DNA of 64,000 nt from Deinococcus fonticola (GCF_004634215.1 NZ_SMMH01000004.1:62001-126000); one strand, 5' to 3'; shown: positions 11,058 through 20,943, counted from the first letter of the stretch. Numbers and translations are program-made. The notes: generated by a model from the sequence alone, not told the origin.

Positions 11058-11753
11058 ATGCCTTCCCTGATTGAAACAGCCTCTCTTGAAGATGTCCTGG
11101 CACGTATCGAGAGTTGGTACGCGGCGCATGTCCCGGCCATCCAGGCTTCCTTGCGCCCTGGCGTGCCTGAAGAGGAATTAAACGATGTGGAAGCGCGAAC
11201 GGGATTGAAGCTGCCGGAGGCTTACCGGACGTTATACCGCTGGCATGATGGGCAGGAATTCGGGCCAGGCGGCATGTTCGGCATGACATTTCAGTCATTA
11301 GCACGAGTGGAGCAGGTTTGGGAACGCTGGCAGGATCTTCTTCACGGTTCGCCGGACTTGAATACGAACATTCCCAGTCAATCTCACCCACCGGACGCCA
11401 TTCAGGAGGCCTACATAACGCGTGGATGGTTGTCTTTTCTGGAGGATGGCGGGGGGAGCGGCGTCGGTATCGACCTTAATCCTGGCCTGGAGGGTGTAGT
11501 AGGCCAGGTCATCAATTTTGGGCGGGATGAGCAGGAAAAGTACGTCCTGGCTGATTCACTCGACGCTTTCCTGCGGGAGTACCTGCGTCGTCTGGAAACG
11601 GGGCGGGCCAGCGCCGTGCGAATAGAAGAGTTTGACTGGGAACTCTGGGCCGTTGGCCTACACGAGGATAACGGGCAGTATGTCGATGGTTATTTTTCTC
11701 TGGCTCAAAAGTTTCCTGGCTTCGGCGCTTCGCCCGGCCTGTGGCAGCGGTGA
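11058..11753 (+). CDS. SMI1/KNR4 (SUKH) family protein
   Basis: SUKH-superfamily protein. The N-terminal two thirds carry the family pattern: IESWYAAHVPAIQASLRPGV, a Glu-rich helix, LKLPEAYRTLYRWHDGQ, then the WLSFLEDGGGSGVGIDLNPG block and GQVINFGRDEQEKYVLADS. SUKH proteins are often immunity proteins of polymorphic toxins, but many, including lone copies like this, have housekeeping or unknown roles; no toxin gene is visible nearby. 231 residues, cytoplasmic. A TACGCT box lies 5 bases before the ATG, so expression is probably leaderless. Confidence 0.8.
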   Translation: MPSLIETASLEDVLARIESWYAAHVPAIQASLRPGVPEEELNDVEARTGLKLPEAYRTLYRWHDGQEFGPGGMFGMTFQSLARVEQVWERWQDLLHGSPDLNTNIPSQSHPPDAIQEAYITRGWLSFLEDGGGSGVGIDLNPGLEGVVGQVINFGRDEQEKYVLADSLDAFLREYLRRLETGRASAVRIEEFDWELWAVGLHEDNGQYVDGYFSLAQKFPGFGASPGLWQR

Positions 11754-11789
11754 CAACTTGACTTCACCCGCAGGCGTATTCTGGCCCTT

Positions 11790-12920
11790 ATGAAGTTTCT
11801 TCGTGACCCTGGGCTGGCTCCGATTGTGGAGAAGGTGGAGGCCGGGCAGCGCCTGACTTTCGAGGAAGGAATGCAACTGTTCGAGACGCGTGACCTGAAC
11901 GCGCTGATGCGCCTGGCCAACCTGCGGAAAGAGAAGTTGCATGGTGACAAGGTGTTTTTTGTTCACTCGATGCGGCTGGAATTCACCAACATCTGTTACG
12001 TGGGTTGCACCTTCTGCGCTTTTGCTGCGCACAAGAACGAGGAGCGGGCCTGGGACTACGACCCGGACGAGGTGGTGCGCCAGGTGGGGCGGCGTTACCT
12101 GCCGGGCATTACCGAATTGCACATGAGCAGCGGTCACCACCCCAACCACAAGTGGGAGTACTACCCCGCGATGGTGCAGAAGCTGCGCGAAGCCTACCCG
12201 GATTTGCAGGTGAAGGCCTTCACGGCGGCGGAGATCGAGCACCTGAGCAAGATCAGTAAGAAACCCACCCTGGAAGTGCTGCGCGAGTTGCAGGCGGCGG
12301 GACTGGCCGCCATGCCGGGAGGTGGGGCCGAGATTTTTGCCGACCGGGTGCGCAAGCAGGTGGCGAAAAACAAGGTGAAAGCCGAGAAGTGGCTCCAGAT
12401 TCACCGCGAGGCGCACAGCCTGGGGATGCGTACCAACGCCACCATGCTGTACGGCCACATCGAGACGCTGGAGGAACGCCTGGATCACATGCATCGCCTG
12501 CGCACCCTTCAGGACGAGACGAACGGCTTTCACGCCTTCATTCCGCTGGCCTTCCAGCCGCTCGGGAATACCCTGGCGCAGAACCTGGGAAAAACCGACT
12601 TCACCACCGGCCTGGACGACCTGCGGAACCTCGCCGTGGCCCGCATTTACCTGGATAACTTCCCGCACATCAAGGGGTACTGGGTCATGATCGGCAGTGA
12701 ATTGACGCAGGTTTCCCTCGACTGGGGCGTGTCCGACATCGACGGCACCATTCAGGAGGAACACATCGCACACGCCGCCGGGGCCACCAGCCCCATGAAA
12801 CTGTCCGAGCAGGGCATGATCCGCATGATCCAGCACGCCGGGCGCACGCCGGTGTTGCGAGACGCTTACTACAATGAATTGCAGGTCTTTGCGCGTGAAG
12901 GAACGCAGGCTGCCGATTAA
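11790..12920 (+). CDS. mqnE: Aminofutalosine synthase MqnE
   Basis: Radical SAM enzyme that joins 3-[(1-carboxyvinyl)oxy]benzoate, the MqnA product, to S-adenosylmethionine to make aminofutalosine in the futalosine route to menaquinone. The cluster-binding motif is CYVGCTFC (Cys69, Cys73, Cys76), preceded by the typical VHSMRLEFTNI. HHPNHKWEYY, MPGGGAEIF and TNATMLYGHIET match MqnE/CofH-type enzymes, and the 376-residue length is normal. It heads a run of five genes whose last member is mqnA. Deinococci use menaquinone for respiration, consistent with this pathway. Confidence 0.93.
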   Translation: MKFLRDPGLAPIVEKVEAGQRLTFEEGMQLFETRDLNALMRLANLRKEKLHGDKVFFVHSMRLEFTNICYVGCTFCAFAAHKNEERAWDYDPDEVVRQVGRRYLPGITELHMSSGHHPNHKWEYYPAMVQKLREAYPDLQVKAFTAAEIEHLSKISKKPTLEVLRELQAAGLAAMPGGGAEIFADRVRKQVAKNKVKAEKWLQIHREAHSLGMRTNATMLYGHIETLEERLDHMHRLRTLQDETNGFHAFIPLAFQPLGNTLAQNLGKTDFTTGLDDLRNLAVARIYLDNFPHIKGYWVMIGSELTQVSLDWGVSDIDGTIQEEHIAHAAGATSPMKLSEQGMIRMIQHAGRTPVLRDAYYNELQVFAREGTQAAD

Positions 12921-12938
12921 AGTGATGGGAACGCGCTG

Positions 12939-13346
12939 ATGACCACCCTCCCAGACCACCAGCCGGACAGCCTTTCTGACATGGCTTCCCCTGTCAGGCT
13001 GCTCAAGGAGACTGCCACCGTCGACTCTTTGCTGCAGGCCGACGAAGCCTGGAACGCTGCCTACCACCACCGCGACCCCGAACGGCTGAGGCCCATGCTG
13101 GCCGACGATTGGGTGGGCTTCTTCCCCGACGGCACGCTGGCCTTCAAGCAAGACCTGCTGGAAGGCATGGCCCACAACCCGCCCACTGCGCTGATGTTCG
13201 AGCGGCACGCTTCTGTGGTGTTCGGCCACACCGGAGTTACACGCGGCACGTTGTATGCCGGCGGCGAGCGGGTGCAGAGTTTTCTGCGCGTGTACACCTG
13301 GAAGGGCGGGCAATGGTGGGCCGTGAGCGTGCAGGTCGTGCCGTGA
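12939..13346 (+). CDS. DUF4440 / SnoaL-like (NTF2 fold) protein
   Basis: 135 residues with the pattern of small NTF2-fold proteins: LLQADEAWNAAYHHRDPERLRPMLADDWVGFFPDG, then FKQDLLEGM, and the final beta strands LRVYTWKGGQWWAVSVQVVP. Members include enzymes and binding proteins with varied ligands, so the substrate cannot be assigned. It sits 18 bases after mqnE and its stop overlaps the next start by 4 bases (GTGA), so it is cotranslated with menaquinone genes. An alternative ATG at residue 15 (MASPVRLLKE) is possible. Confidence 0.78.
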   Translation: MTTLPDHQPDSLSDMASPVRLLKETATVDSLLQADEAWNAAYHHRDPERLRPMLADDWVGFFPDGTLAFKQDLLEGMAHNPPTALMFERHASVVFGHTGVTRGTLYAGGERVQSFLRVYTWKGGQWWAVSVQVVP

Positions 13347-13537
13347 CGAGACAGAGCAGGAAAATTTTTTCCGGGCTGGGTGCCTTCTGGTTGGTTTGCC
13401 GTTTGCTTACCCGGGTCACTCTGGGAAGCAAACACGCTTTAGGCATTCCTGAAGCCTGGCAGGCTGGCCTGAAATTAGCCCTCGCTCTCTGGCTGGGAAT
13501 TGGTTTTTCTCTGCTATGGCTGGGGCTTCGGGCATGA
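13343..13537 (+). CDS. Small membrane protein, 64 aa
   Basis: Begins at a GTG overlapping the stop of the DUF4440 gene (GTGA). The 64 residues start with a basic VTRQSRKIF, have a first weak hydrophobic stretch (LGAFWLVCRLL) and a clear C-terminal one (LKLALALWLGIGFSLLWLGL). I do not recognise the family. The stop TGA overlaps the next ATG. Support for coding comes from the chain of 4-base overlaps and the coherent hydrophobic pattern; the short length leaves some doubt. Confidence 0.55.
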   Translation: MTRQSRKIFSGLGAFWLVCRLLTRVTLGSKHALGIPEAWQAGLKLALALWLGIGFSLLWLGLRA

Positions 13538-13788
13538 GGTTGGCGTCTGGTTTCCTAGGCGCTGGGATAGCCTTCGTGTTGTCGGGATTGTTGACGGGGG
13601 CCATTCCCATGACCGTCCTGAAGTGGCTTTATGGACTGGGTTTGCTAAACCCTCAGGAGGCCTGGGCGGGCAGTTTGCCTGATCCTCGTTTCAATGCGCT
13701 GGGAATGCTTCACTTCATTCTGGCGGTCGTATGCTTCGTTCTAGCTGCTCTCCTCTTCGTTCTTGCTCGTCGGAAAGCTAATTCATGA
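13534..13788 (+). CDS. Two-helix membrane protein, 84 aa
   Basis: Starts at an ATG overlapping the previous stop (ATGA) and ends overlapping the mqnA start. Two hydrophobic segments are visible, near residues 4-27 (LASGFLGAGIAFVLSGLLTG) and 58-78 (LHFILAVVCFVLAALLFVLA), ending in a positively charged RRKANS tail, so the C-terminus is probably cytoplasmic. An ATG at 13516 would give a longer form overlapping its neighbour by 22 bases. The family is not recognised; the position between mqnE and mqnA suggests a link to quinone metabolism, which is inference only. Confidence 0.62.
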   Translation: MRLASGFLGAGIAFVLSGLLTGAIPMTVLKWLYGLGLLNPQEAWAGSLPDPRFNALGMLHFILAVVCFVLAALLFVLARRKANS

Positions 13789-14666
13789 CCAATCATCAAC
13801 CATTACCGATCCACCATCTGCGTCCTTACCGTGCAGGCTGGATTCACTTTACGAATGTCGCGCCGATTCTCGACCCGCTGGTGTTGCCGCCTTCAGTGAC
13901 AGCCATCACTGGTGTACCGACCGAGATGAACGAGGCGCTGCTGACTGGCCGGGTAGATATTGCCAACATCAGCGCGGTGGAGTTCATCCGGCACGCCGAT
14001 ACGCTGGCAGCCCTGCCGGATTTCTCGGTGGCGGTGCTGGGGCCGGTGTACTCGGTGAACCTGTTTCACACCTGCCCTTTGCCGGACATGCGGCGCATTG
14101 CCCTGACCTCGCAGTCGGCCATGAGCGTGGCGCTGCTGGAGGTGCTGCTGCGCGAGTGGGGCCTGTCGCCGGTGCTGGAACGGGCCGAGGGCGAGGCCGA
14201 GGAACTGCTGGCACAGGGATTCGATGGCGTCCTGCGCATTGGTGACAGCGCCCTGAAGGAATGGTACGGCGTGGTGGGGCCGTTCACGGACGAGACGATC
14301 GTGCCGGAAATTCCGCAGACCGGGCGCGGAATTACGGTGACCGACCTGGCCGAGGAGTGGTTCAATGTCACGGGCCGGCCGTTCGTGTTCGCGGTATGGG
14401 CTTACCGCAAGGACAACCCGCCCCCCGCCGAACTTCTCAGGGCCATGCGCTTGGCGCGGCGGTACGGCATCGGTCACCTGGCCGAGGTGTCGGCGCGGCA
14501 CGCCCTGAAACTGGGCTTGCCGGAGGACGTGGTGCAGCATTACCTGTGGAACTTCCGCTACCACCTGGAGGAAGCCGACCGGCAGGCGCTCAGGCTGTTT
14601 GCCGACCGGGCCGTGCCGGGGCACGCGGAACTGTGCTTCGGCCCGTGTGATAAAGATTCCGGCTGA
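13785..14666 (+). CDS. mqnA: Chorismate dehydratase MqnA
   Basis: First enzyme of the futalosine pathway, converting chorismate to 3-[(1-carboxyvinyl)oxy]benzoate. The 293 residues have the periplasmic-binding-protein-like fold: WIHFTNVAPILDPL near the N-terminus, the TGVPTEMNEALLTGRVDIANISAVEF motif typical of MqnA/MqnD, IALTSQSAMSVALLEVLL, FDGVLRIGDSAL, and WFNVTGRPFVFAVWAY. The start overlaps the upstream membrane gene by 4 bases. Together with mqnE two of the four core steps are encoded here; mqnB, mqnC and mqnD are not in the window. Confidence 0.93.
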   Translation: MTNHQPLPIHHLRPYRAGWIHFTNVAPILDPLVLPPSVTAITGVPTEMNEALLTGRVDIANISAVEFIRHADTLAALPDFSVAVLGPVYSVNLFHTCPLPDMRRIALTSQSAMSVALLEVLLREWGLSPVLERAEGEAEELLAQGFDGVLRIGDSALKEWYGVVGPFTDETIVPEIPQTGRGITVTDLAEEWFNVTGRPFVFAVWAYRKDNPPPAELLRAMRLARRYGIGHLAEVSARHALKLGLPEDVVQHYLWNFRYHLEEADRQALRLFADRAVPGHAELCFGPCDKDSG

Positions 14667-14742
14667 TCAGTGATGAAATAACTGGGCAACCCGACTGGAA
14701 GGAGCAGGAACAAGAAACAAACGGGGTGCTTCTGAGTAAGGG

Positions 14743-15252
14743 TCAAGCGGGCGACAGGTCAACGTGGACGGTGGGGGTGGTGCCGTCCGGGTCAGCCCAG
14801 TCGGCGTGCACGCTGGCGATCCGTTGCCAGCCGAGGCGTTCATACAGGCGAATAGCCGCATAATTTCTGTGGTGAACGTCCAGCACAGGCTGTAGCCCGC
14901 GTCTTTCTGCTTCGGCCCAGGCCGTCTGAAAAAGAGCCTGGGCCAGGCCCTGGTGGCGTGCGCCGGGAGCTACGAACAGGCGCGACAGGATGACCAGATT
15001 CGGGTCGGTCAGGCCCGCGTCCAGCAGCCAGCCTGGCGGGCGGCTCACTCCCCGCAAGAGCACCTGCCCCACCACGCGCCCGTCCATTTCAGCCACCCAA
15101 CCGCCCACGGTGTCAGCTGGAACTGTGTCGGCTGGAGCCAGAAAACTGAGCGGCTGTTCGGGCCACACGCTGGGATAGCCGTCCTGCACATGAATTTCCC
15201 ACAGAGCGTTGACCAGGGCGGGCAGGTCGGCGGGCGTGCGCGGGCGAATCAT
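14743..15252 (-). CDS. GNAT family N-acetyltransferase
   Basis: Gcn5-related acetyltransferase of 169 residues. The acetyl-CoA binding region is LVILSRLFVAPGARHQGLAQALFQTAWAEA, with the R-x-x-G-x-A loop, followed by LDVHHRNYAAIRLYERLGWQRI, the usual C-terminal signature. MIRPRTPADLPAL at the N-terminus matches the family start, so I begin at 15252; the longer in-frame form would run into the divergent kinase gene. Substrate unknown. Confidence 0.85.
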   Translation of the reverse strand: MIRPRTPADLPALVNALWEIHVQDGYPSVWPEQPLSFLAPADTVPADTVGGWVAEMDGRVVGQVLLRGVSRPPGWLLDAGLTDPNLVILSRLFVAPGARHQGLAQALFQTAWAEAERRGLQPVLDVHHRNYAAIRLYERLGWQRIASVHADWADPDGTTPTVHVDLSPA

Positions 15253-15295
15253 GCGGTGATTATGGGTGAGATTTGCCAGAATGAAGGCCACGTTT

Positions 15296-18172
15296 ATGTT
15301 GACGCTCTCCCCCACCCTGACCAACGCCAGCACGGTCGCCCAGTTCGGCGCAGCGCTGGCGCGGCTGGCGTGCGACCACGCGCAGGCGCACGGAGTACAG
15401 GTGTGGCTGGCGGCCGACGGGAAGCTGAATGTGATCGGCGAGGAAGGGCGTGGGCTGGGCCTCAGTGACGGGACGCTGGTGGGTCAGGCCATTCAGCTGG
15501 GGGCGCGCGTGGACAAGGGCATGCTGACGGCGCTGCCGTTCGGCTGCGGGGTGCTGGAACTGGTGGGCGCCGGCGAGGACGGCCTTCAGGAACTCGCGGC
15601 GCTGGCGCCACTGTTCGGGCTGGCCCTGGAAGGCGTGCAGGCGCGCGAGGCGCGGCGCGGCAGTGGCCGCATCGCGCAGACGGTCGAAGCCCTGGTCAGG
15701 CGACTGGAGGGCAGCCTCGACCTGGCCGAGGTGCTGCCGAAAACGGCGCAGAGTGCCGCGCTGGCGCTGGGGTTCACGCGGGCCTTCGTGGCGCTGTTCA
15801 GCGAGCTGGGCGAGTCGCGGGCCAGAACAGGGGAACTGTTCACCTTCGGGTTCGATGCCGAGTTCACGGGCGGCATCGGCATCGGCCCGGTCAGTTTCGA
15901 GAAACTGGTGCGGCGCGGCGAGGCCATCCGCTTCGAACGGGCGCGCGACAGCAACTCGGCCATGTCCAGGGGGTTGGCCGAACTCGACCCGGAAGCGGCG
16001 GTGATTGCGCCCCTCAGTGCGCGTGGGCGGGCGCTGGGGGTGCTGTACGTGGACAGCCGCACGCCCGGCGCCGCCGCCAGCGAGGACGATGCCCGGCTGG
16101 TGCTGGCCCTGGCCGAACAGGCCAGTCTGGCGATCGACAACGCCCGCCTGTACGGCATCGAGACGCGCAAACGCGAGGGCGCCGAGGCGCTGCGCGAGGC
16201 CGGGGTGGCGCTGGCGGGCAGCCTGCACCTGAGTGACACGCTGCCGCAGGTGCTGGAAAGGGCCGTGAGCATGTTCAGTGCGGACGCCGCCGCCGTGTAC
16301 GAGTTGCAACCCGATGGCCGCAGCCTGAACATTCACAGCGCCGTGGGCCTGCCCAGCGAGTACGTGCTGCGCGTGCATGCCAAGGTGGGCGCGGGCGTGA
16401 CCGGGCGGGCGGCGCAGTCGCGCGAGATGGTGGTGGCCCACGACCTGACCACCGCCAACCTGGGCGCGGGCAGCCGCTACACCCGCCAACTGCTGGCGCA
16501 GGGCCGTTACCCGTACCGGGGCGTGGTGGGCCTGCCCTTGTTGACGCGCGGCGGGGCCTTCGGCGTGCTGACGCTGTACTGGAGTGAAGTTCTGCCGCTG
16601 GACGCCGACGACCTGGCACTGGCGGGCGTGTTCGCGGCGCAGGCCAGCCTGGCGATTGAAAACGCCCGCCTGTACGAGGAAGAACTGCGCCGTGAGCGCG
16701 AGGCCGCCGTGCTGCTGAACGTGGGCCGCCTGCTGGGCGAGGATCAGAGCGACGCGGCCCTCTCGGAAGCCGCGAAAATGGCGACCCTGGCCATGAACGC
16801 GGGGCGCGGCCTGCTGGCCCTGGTGGACGACACCACCCAGGCCATCCGCTGCGGCAGCTACCAGCTTTTCCCGCCCACCCCGGAGGAACTCGCGGCCCTG
16901 CAAGCGCAACTGGGGCGCGGCCCACGGCCCCTGACACGGCGCTACTGCCTGCCCGTGGCGGGAAGCGGGCTCATTGTGCCGCTGCACGGCGCAGAACCGT
17001 TCAAGAACTGGGAAGACCGTCACCTGCTGGGGTTCCTGTACGTGGACGACCCGAACACCATTCCCCCCAGCGACCGGGTGCTGGGGCTGGCCCGCAGTGT
17101 CGCCGATCAGATGGCCCTGACCCTCACGCGCGAGCGGCTGCTGGCCGCGCTAGAGCGTGAGGAAGCCCGTTACCGTCAGCTGGCGGAAGGCGCGCACGAC
17201 CTGATTCTCAGTGCCGACAGTGGGGGCGTAATTACTTACGCCAACCCCGCCGCGTGCCGCTTGCTCGAACCCCTGACCGGGCCACTCACCGGACAGCCGC
17301 TCCTGAGCCTGCCCACCCTGAGCACCCGCAGTGCCCTGCACGCCGCGCTGGGCGACGCCGGGCATCGCCGCGAGGGGGGCCGCGCCGAGATTCAGGTGGG
17401 CCAGCACCGCCTGGAAGTGCGCCTCAGCCACACGGGCGAGGGCATGCTGATGGTGGCGCGCGACCTCTCCGAACTTCAGACGCTGGCCGAGGAAATCACG
17501 CGGCGCGGCCAGGCGCTGGAAGCCGCCACGAGCCGCACGGTGGAACTCCGCACGTACCTGACGCTGTTTACGCAGGCGCAGGAGGAGGAACGCAAACGCA
17601 TTTCCCGCGAACTCCACGACGACACGGCGCAAGTCCTGATCGCCAGCACGCGCCGGGTGGCCCGGCTGGCCCGTGAACTGGACGGCGAGCGCAAGGAACG
17701 CGCCGACGATATCCTGGCCGACCTGAACGCCGCCATCGAGTCGGTGCGGCGTTTTGCGCGCAACCTGCGCCCCAGTGTGCTGGACGACCTGGGGCTGCTG
17801 CCCGCGCTGGAATGGCTGGCCGGTCAGGCGCAGACCAGCACCCGCCTGGAAGTCAGCGGATCGGAACGCAGATTGCCGCCCGCCGTGGAACTCACGGTGT
17901 TCCGGCTCACGCAGGAAGCCCTGAACAACGTGGACAAGCACGCCCGGGCGCAGAGCGCCGCCATTCGCGTGGCCTTCCGTGAGGATCACGTGCGCGTGGT
18001 TGTCTCCGATGACGGACGCGGTTTCACCAATGAACAGGCCGAGGCGCAGGCGAACGCTGGACATCTGGGGCTGATCGGCCTGCGCGAACGGGTGGAACTG
18101 GCCGGCGGCGAACTGGAAGTAGAAAGCGCCCCAGGGCAGGGCACGAGGCTCACTTTTACGCTGCCGGGGTGA
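15296..18172 (+). CDS. Multi-GAF/PAS sensor histidine kinase (NarL-type)
   Basis: Soluble sensor kinase of 958 residues with no membrane segment. Domains by eye: a degenerate GAF-like region (about 10-115), GAF repeats at about 135-295, 310-460 and 475-625, each of the latter two followed by a short helical linker, a PAS domain (about 630-735, [26 protein letters not shown]), a HisKA_3 dimerisation helix with the phospho-acceptor His in [14 protein letters not shown], and a HATPase_c domain with DDGRGF and [10 protein letters not shown]. The start at 15296 has GAAGG 8 bases upstream. No response regulator is adjacent, so its partner is elsewhere. The next gene starts 69 bases downstream. Confidence 0.9.
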   Translation: MLTLSPTLTNASTVAQFGAALARLACDHAQAHGVQVWLAADGKLNVIGEEGRGLGLSDGTLVGQAIQLGARVDKGMLTALPFGCGVLELVGAGEDGLQELAALAPLFGLALEGVQAREARRGSGRIAQTVEALVRRLEGSLDLAEVLPKTAQSAALALGFTRAFVALFSELGESRARTGELFTFGFDAEFTGGIGIGPVSFEKLVRRGEAIRFERARDSNSAMSRGLAELDPEAAVIAPLSARGRALGVLYVDSRTPGAAASEDDARLVLALAEQASLAIDNARLYGIETRKREGAEALREAGVALAGSLHLSDTLPQVLERAVSMFSADAAAVYELQPDGRSLNIHSAVGLPSEYVLRVHAKVGAGVTGRAAQSREMVVAHDLTTANLGAGSRYTRQLLAQGRYPYRGVVGLPLLTRGGAFGVLTLYWSEVLPLDADDLALAGVFAAQASLAIENARLYEEELRREREAAVLLNVGRLLGEDQSDAALSEAAKMATLAMNAGRGLLALVDDTTQAIRCGSYQLFPPTPEELAALQAQLGRGPRPLTRRYCLPVAGSGLIVPLHGAEPFKNWEDRHLLGFLYVDDPNTIPPSDRVLGLARSVADQMALTLTRERLLAALEREEARYRQLAEGAHDLILSADSGGVITYANPAACRLLEPLTGPLTGQPLLSLPTLSTRSALHAALGDAGHRREGGRAEIQVGQHRLEVRLSHTGEGMLMVARDLSELQTLAEEITRRGQALEAATSRTVELRTYLTLFTQAQEEERKRISRELHDDTAQVLIASTRRVARLARELDGERKERADDILADLNAAIESVRRFARNLRPSVLDDLGLLPALEWLAGQAQTSTRLEVSGSERRLPPAVELTVFRLTQEALNNVDKHARAQSAAIRVAFREDHVRVVVSDDGRGFTNEQAEAQANAGHLGLIGLRERVELAGGELEVESAPGQGTRLTFTLPG

Positions 18173-18240
18173 AGGAAGCGGCTGGCGAAGAGTCGATAGC
18201 TGATAGCCACGAACGCTCTTTGCGAGGGTATCTTTCCCCC

Positions 18241-19308
18241 ATGACCAGCGATTCTGAGCCTCGTCGCCGTTTCCGCGAGTACGGGTTGAGCGTGGGCTTG
18301 TTGCCGCCCGGCCCGCTGAATGCCATTACGGACGTGCCGGGCGTACGCGTCGGCCAGGTCACGCTTATGGAGGGGGAGGGGGTGCGCACAGGCGTCACCG
18401 CCCTGGTGCCACACGGTGGAAACATCTTTCAGGAGCGCGTTCCGGCCGGAATTGCGGTAGGCAACGGGTTCGGGAAACTGGCCGGAATCACCCAGGTTCA
18501 CGAACTGGGCGAACTGGAAACGCCCATTGTTCTGACCAATACCCTGAGCGTCGCGGCAGGTCTGGCGGGGCTGATCGAATGGACGCTCAGGCAACCCGGC
18601 AACGAGGATGTGCGCAGCGTGAACGCCGTGGTGGGCGAAACGAACGACGGACTCTTGAACGACATCCGTGCCCGCGTCGTCACACCAGAGCATGTCCTGA
18701 ATGCTCTTGAAATCGCTGCTGAATTCGTCGAGGAAGGCGCCGTGGGCGCCGGCGCGGGCACGGTCTGCTTCGGCTGGAAAGGCGGAATCGGCACGGGTTC
18801 CCGGCGACTGGACATTGCTGGCGAGCCGTACACGCTGGGCACCCTGGTGCAGACGAATTACGGCGGCCATCTGCACATCTGCGGCGTCCCGATTGACCTG
18901 CCCCCGCCTGCCCAGAACACTGGGGACGGCTCCGTGATGATCGTTCTCGCCACGGACGCTCCCCTGTCCGACCGAAATTTAACGCGACTGGCGAAACGCG
19001 CGTTCCTGGCTCTGGGACGTACTGGATCGTACATGGCCAACAGTTCCGGCGATTACGCTATCGCTTTCAGCACCAGCGAGAAAGTGCGCCGTGGCCGTCA
19101 AAAGTCAGCCGTTCAGCACACGGCCGACCTTCCAAACGACCTCATGACCCCGCTGTTTCAGGCGGCCGTGGAAGCGACGGAGGAAGCCATTTACAACTCT
19201 TTGTTTAAAGCTCACACCGTCACGGGACAGGGCGGAAAAACCATCCACGCTCTGCCCATTCCAGAGGTGCTGGAGCGCGTGACCCACCCTCCACGATCCC
19301 ACCCATAA
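18241..19308 (+). CDS. P1 family peptidase (DmpA/BapA-like aminopeptidase)
   Basis: Self-processing Ntn-type aminopeptidase. SVGLLPPGPLNAITDVPGVRVGQVTL at the N-terminus, TGVTALVPHGGN, NGFGKLAGITQVHELGELETPIVLTN and GTVCFGWKGGIGTGSR are characteristic. The cleavage site and nucleophile are in GDGSVMIVLATDAPL (Ser231): the chain breaks before this serine, giving two subunits. Full length, 355 residues. The ATG at 18241 follows a TATCTT -10 box by 6 bases, indicating its own leaderless promoter just after the kinase gene. It may act on D- or beta-amino acid peptides; the substrate is not deducible. Confidence 0.9.
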   Translation: MTSDSEPRRRFREYGLSVGLLPPGPLNAITDVPGVRVGQVTLMEGEGVRTGVTALVPHGGNIFQERVPAGIAVGNGFGKLAGITQVHELGELETPIVLTNTLSVAAGLAGLIEWTLRQPGNEDVRSVNAVVGETNDGLLNDIRARVVTPEHVLNALEIAAEFVEEGAVGAGAGTVCFGWKGGIGTGSRRLDIAGEPYTLGTLVQTNYGGHLHICGVPIDLPPPAQNTGDGSVMIVLATDAPLSDRNLTRLAKRAFLALGRTGSYMANSSGDYAIAFSTSEKVRRGRQKSAVQHTADLPNDLMTPLFQAAVEATEEAIYNSLFKAHTVTGQGGKTIHALPIPEVLERVTHPPRSHP

Positions 19309-19497
19309 CTGCAAGGGACATTTCAAGCCGAGGCCGTAGCCATACGCAACGAGCCCGGATGCCGCCTTACAGAGCCAACAAGCGCCCATGTCCCACCCCT
19401 GCCCAGTGCAACGCTGGCTCCCCCTGTTCTTTGGATAGGGGGCTGGGGGTAGACCATACGCCAGGCTAGCCAGCGCCCGACGCATTACACTCCTGCC

Positions 19498-20745
19498 ATG
19501 AGCGCAGCGGGAAAGTCGGTTCTGGTGATCGTGGCAGGCAGCATCGCGGCGGTGAAGGCCCCGGCAGTGCTGCGGCGGCTGCGCGAGCAGGGGGCCCAGA
19601 CACAGGTGCTGGCCACGCGGGCGGCCCTGGCGTTCATCACGGAGTTGAGCCTGGCCACGGCGGCGGGCACACCAGTAGCGACCGATGAGACGTGGTTCTC
19701 GCCGCGAGCGGACGCCCAGCATCTGACGCTGGGCAAGGTGGACGCCGTGGTAATCGTGGGCGCGTCGGCGGAACTGCTGGCGCGCGCGGCGGGCGGGCAT
19801 GGCAGTGATCTGGCATCGGCGACCCTGCTCAGTGTGCAGTGTCCGGTGCTGTGGGTGCCGGCCATGAATGAGCGCATGTGGGGGCATCCGGCGGTGCAGG
19901 CGAACGTGGCGACGGTGCGGGGCTGGGGGCATGGGTTCCTGGGGCCGGCGGTGGGCGCGTTCGGCACAGCGGGCGAGGGCAGCGGCGTGGGCCGCATGAG
20001 TGAACCCGAGGAGATCGCAGCGCGGGTGCTGGAACTGCTCGGCGGGCCGGGTGACGTTGACGTTTCCCCAATTCAGGCGATTCAGGACATGCGCGGCCTG
20101 CGCGTGGTGGTCTCGGCGGGGCCGACGCGGGAGTACCTTGACCCGGTGCGCTTCATCAGTAACCCCAGCAGTGGAAAGATGGGGTTTGCGGTGGCCCAGG
20201 AGGCGCGTGACCGTGGCGCGCAGGTGACGCTGGTGACCGGCCCGGTCAACCTGGCTGACCCGGCAGGCGTGCGGGTGGTGCGGATCGAGTCGGCCCTGCA
20301 ACTCCGGGATGAGGTGGTGGGGGCAGCCGAGTCGGCAGATATCGTGGTGATGACGGCGGCGGTGGCGGATTACCGCGCGGCGGAACTGGCCACGGAAAAG
20401 CAGGCGAAGGTGGCGGGGGACGTGACTGTTCACCTGACCCCGAATCCGGACATTCTGGCGGAACTGGGCCGCAACAAGGGTGAACGCGTGCTGGTGGGGT
20501 TTGCGATGGAAACGCACGCGGGCGTGGAGCGGGCGGCGGGCAAAGCGCAGCGCAAGAACGCGGATTTCATTCTGCTGAATTACCCCACGCGCGAAGGTAC
20601 GGCTTTCGGCGGGGACGACAACGAAGTGACGCTGGTGCGCGCAGACGGTTCGCATGAGGACTGGCCGCGCATGAGTAAACGTGAAGTGGCGCGGAAGTTG
20701 CTCGACGCGGCGCTGCAGGTGAAGCAGAAAGCCGCTCCAGGTTGA
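19498..20745 (+). CDS. coaBC: Bifunctional phosphopantothenoylcysteine decarboxylase / synthase
   Basis: Two steps of coenzyme A synthesis in one chain. The CoaC half (about 1-185) is an FMN flavoprotein with [10 protein letters not shown] and the PAMNERMW motif. The CoaB half starts at about 195 with [29 protein letters not shown], which binds the CTP-activated substrate, and continues MTAAVADYR and LNPD-like LTPNPDIL. In the CoaC half the usual active-site His is not obvious where expected, so that half should be checked. 415 residues. The TACACT box at 19486-19491 lies 6 bases before the ATG, so translation is probably leaderless. Confidence 0.92.
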   Translation: MSAAGKSVLVIVAGSIAAVKAPAVLRRLREQGAQTQVLATRAALAFITELSLATAAGTPVATDETWFSPRADAQHLTLGKVDAVVIVGASAELLARAAGGHGSDLASATLLSVQCPVLWVPAMNERMWGHPAVQANVATVRGWGHGFLGPAVGAFGTAGEGSGVGRMSEPEEIAARVLELLGGPGDVDVSPIQAIQDMRGLRVVVSAGPTREYLDPVRFISNPSSGKMGFAVAQEARDRGAQVTLVTGPVNLADPAGVRVVRIESALQLRDEVVGAAESADIVVMTAAVADYRAAELATEKQAKVAGDVTVHLTPNPDILAELGRNKGERVLVGFAMETHAGVERAAGKAQRKNADFILLNYPTREGTAFGGDDNEVTLVRADGSHEDWPRMSKREVARKLLDAALQVKQKAAPG

Positions 20746-20914
20746 CAGAAAGAGAGCCGGAAAGCGTAGAGAAGCACCCGCACACTGACGCCGATCCGTA
20801 ACCCATTTACCAGGGACGACTTCTTGCCTGGCTTTCCAGGTTCTCCACTTCCTTTCCCAGCCACGAGCAACAGGCCAAGCACCGTCTTTTTCTGGACGCC
20901 TGCGGAAAGCTTCC

Positions 20915-20943
20915 TTGCGTTATTCAACTTTTATACATAGCAT
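20915..20943 (+). promoter_or_regulatory. argR promoter, leaderless
   Basis: TTGCGT (20915-20920) and TAGCAT (20938-20943) with a 17-base spacer; the ATG lies 7 bases after the -10 box, so the transcript should start at or next to the start codon. The spacer is AT-rich (TATTCAACTTTTATACA), loosely like an ARG box, so autoregulation is possible but weakly supported. Confidence 0.65.

Noticed and set aside
11058..11753. Toxin-immunity system around the SUKH protein
   Set aside because: SUKH proteins can be immunity proteins, but no toxin, secretion or polymorphic cassette gene is nearby.
15260..17023. 587-codon minus-strand frame opposite the multi-GAF kinase
   Set aside because: Shadow frame; overlaps a clear kinase with conserved domains.
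19400..19460. Terminator at the CCCCCT/AGGGGG inverted repeat before coaBC
   Set aside because: A 6-bp stem exists but there is no T run on either strand, so termination is not supported.
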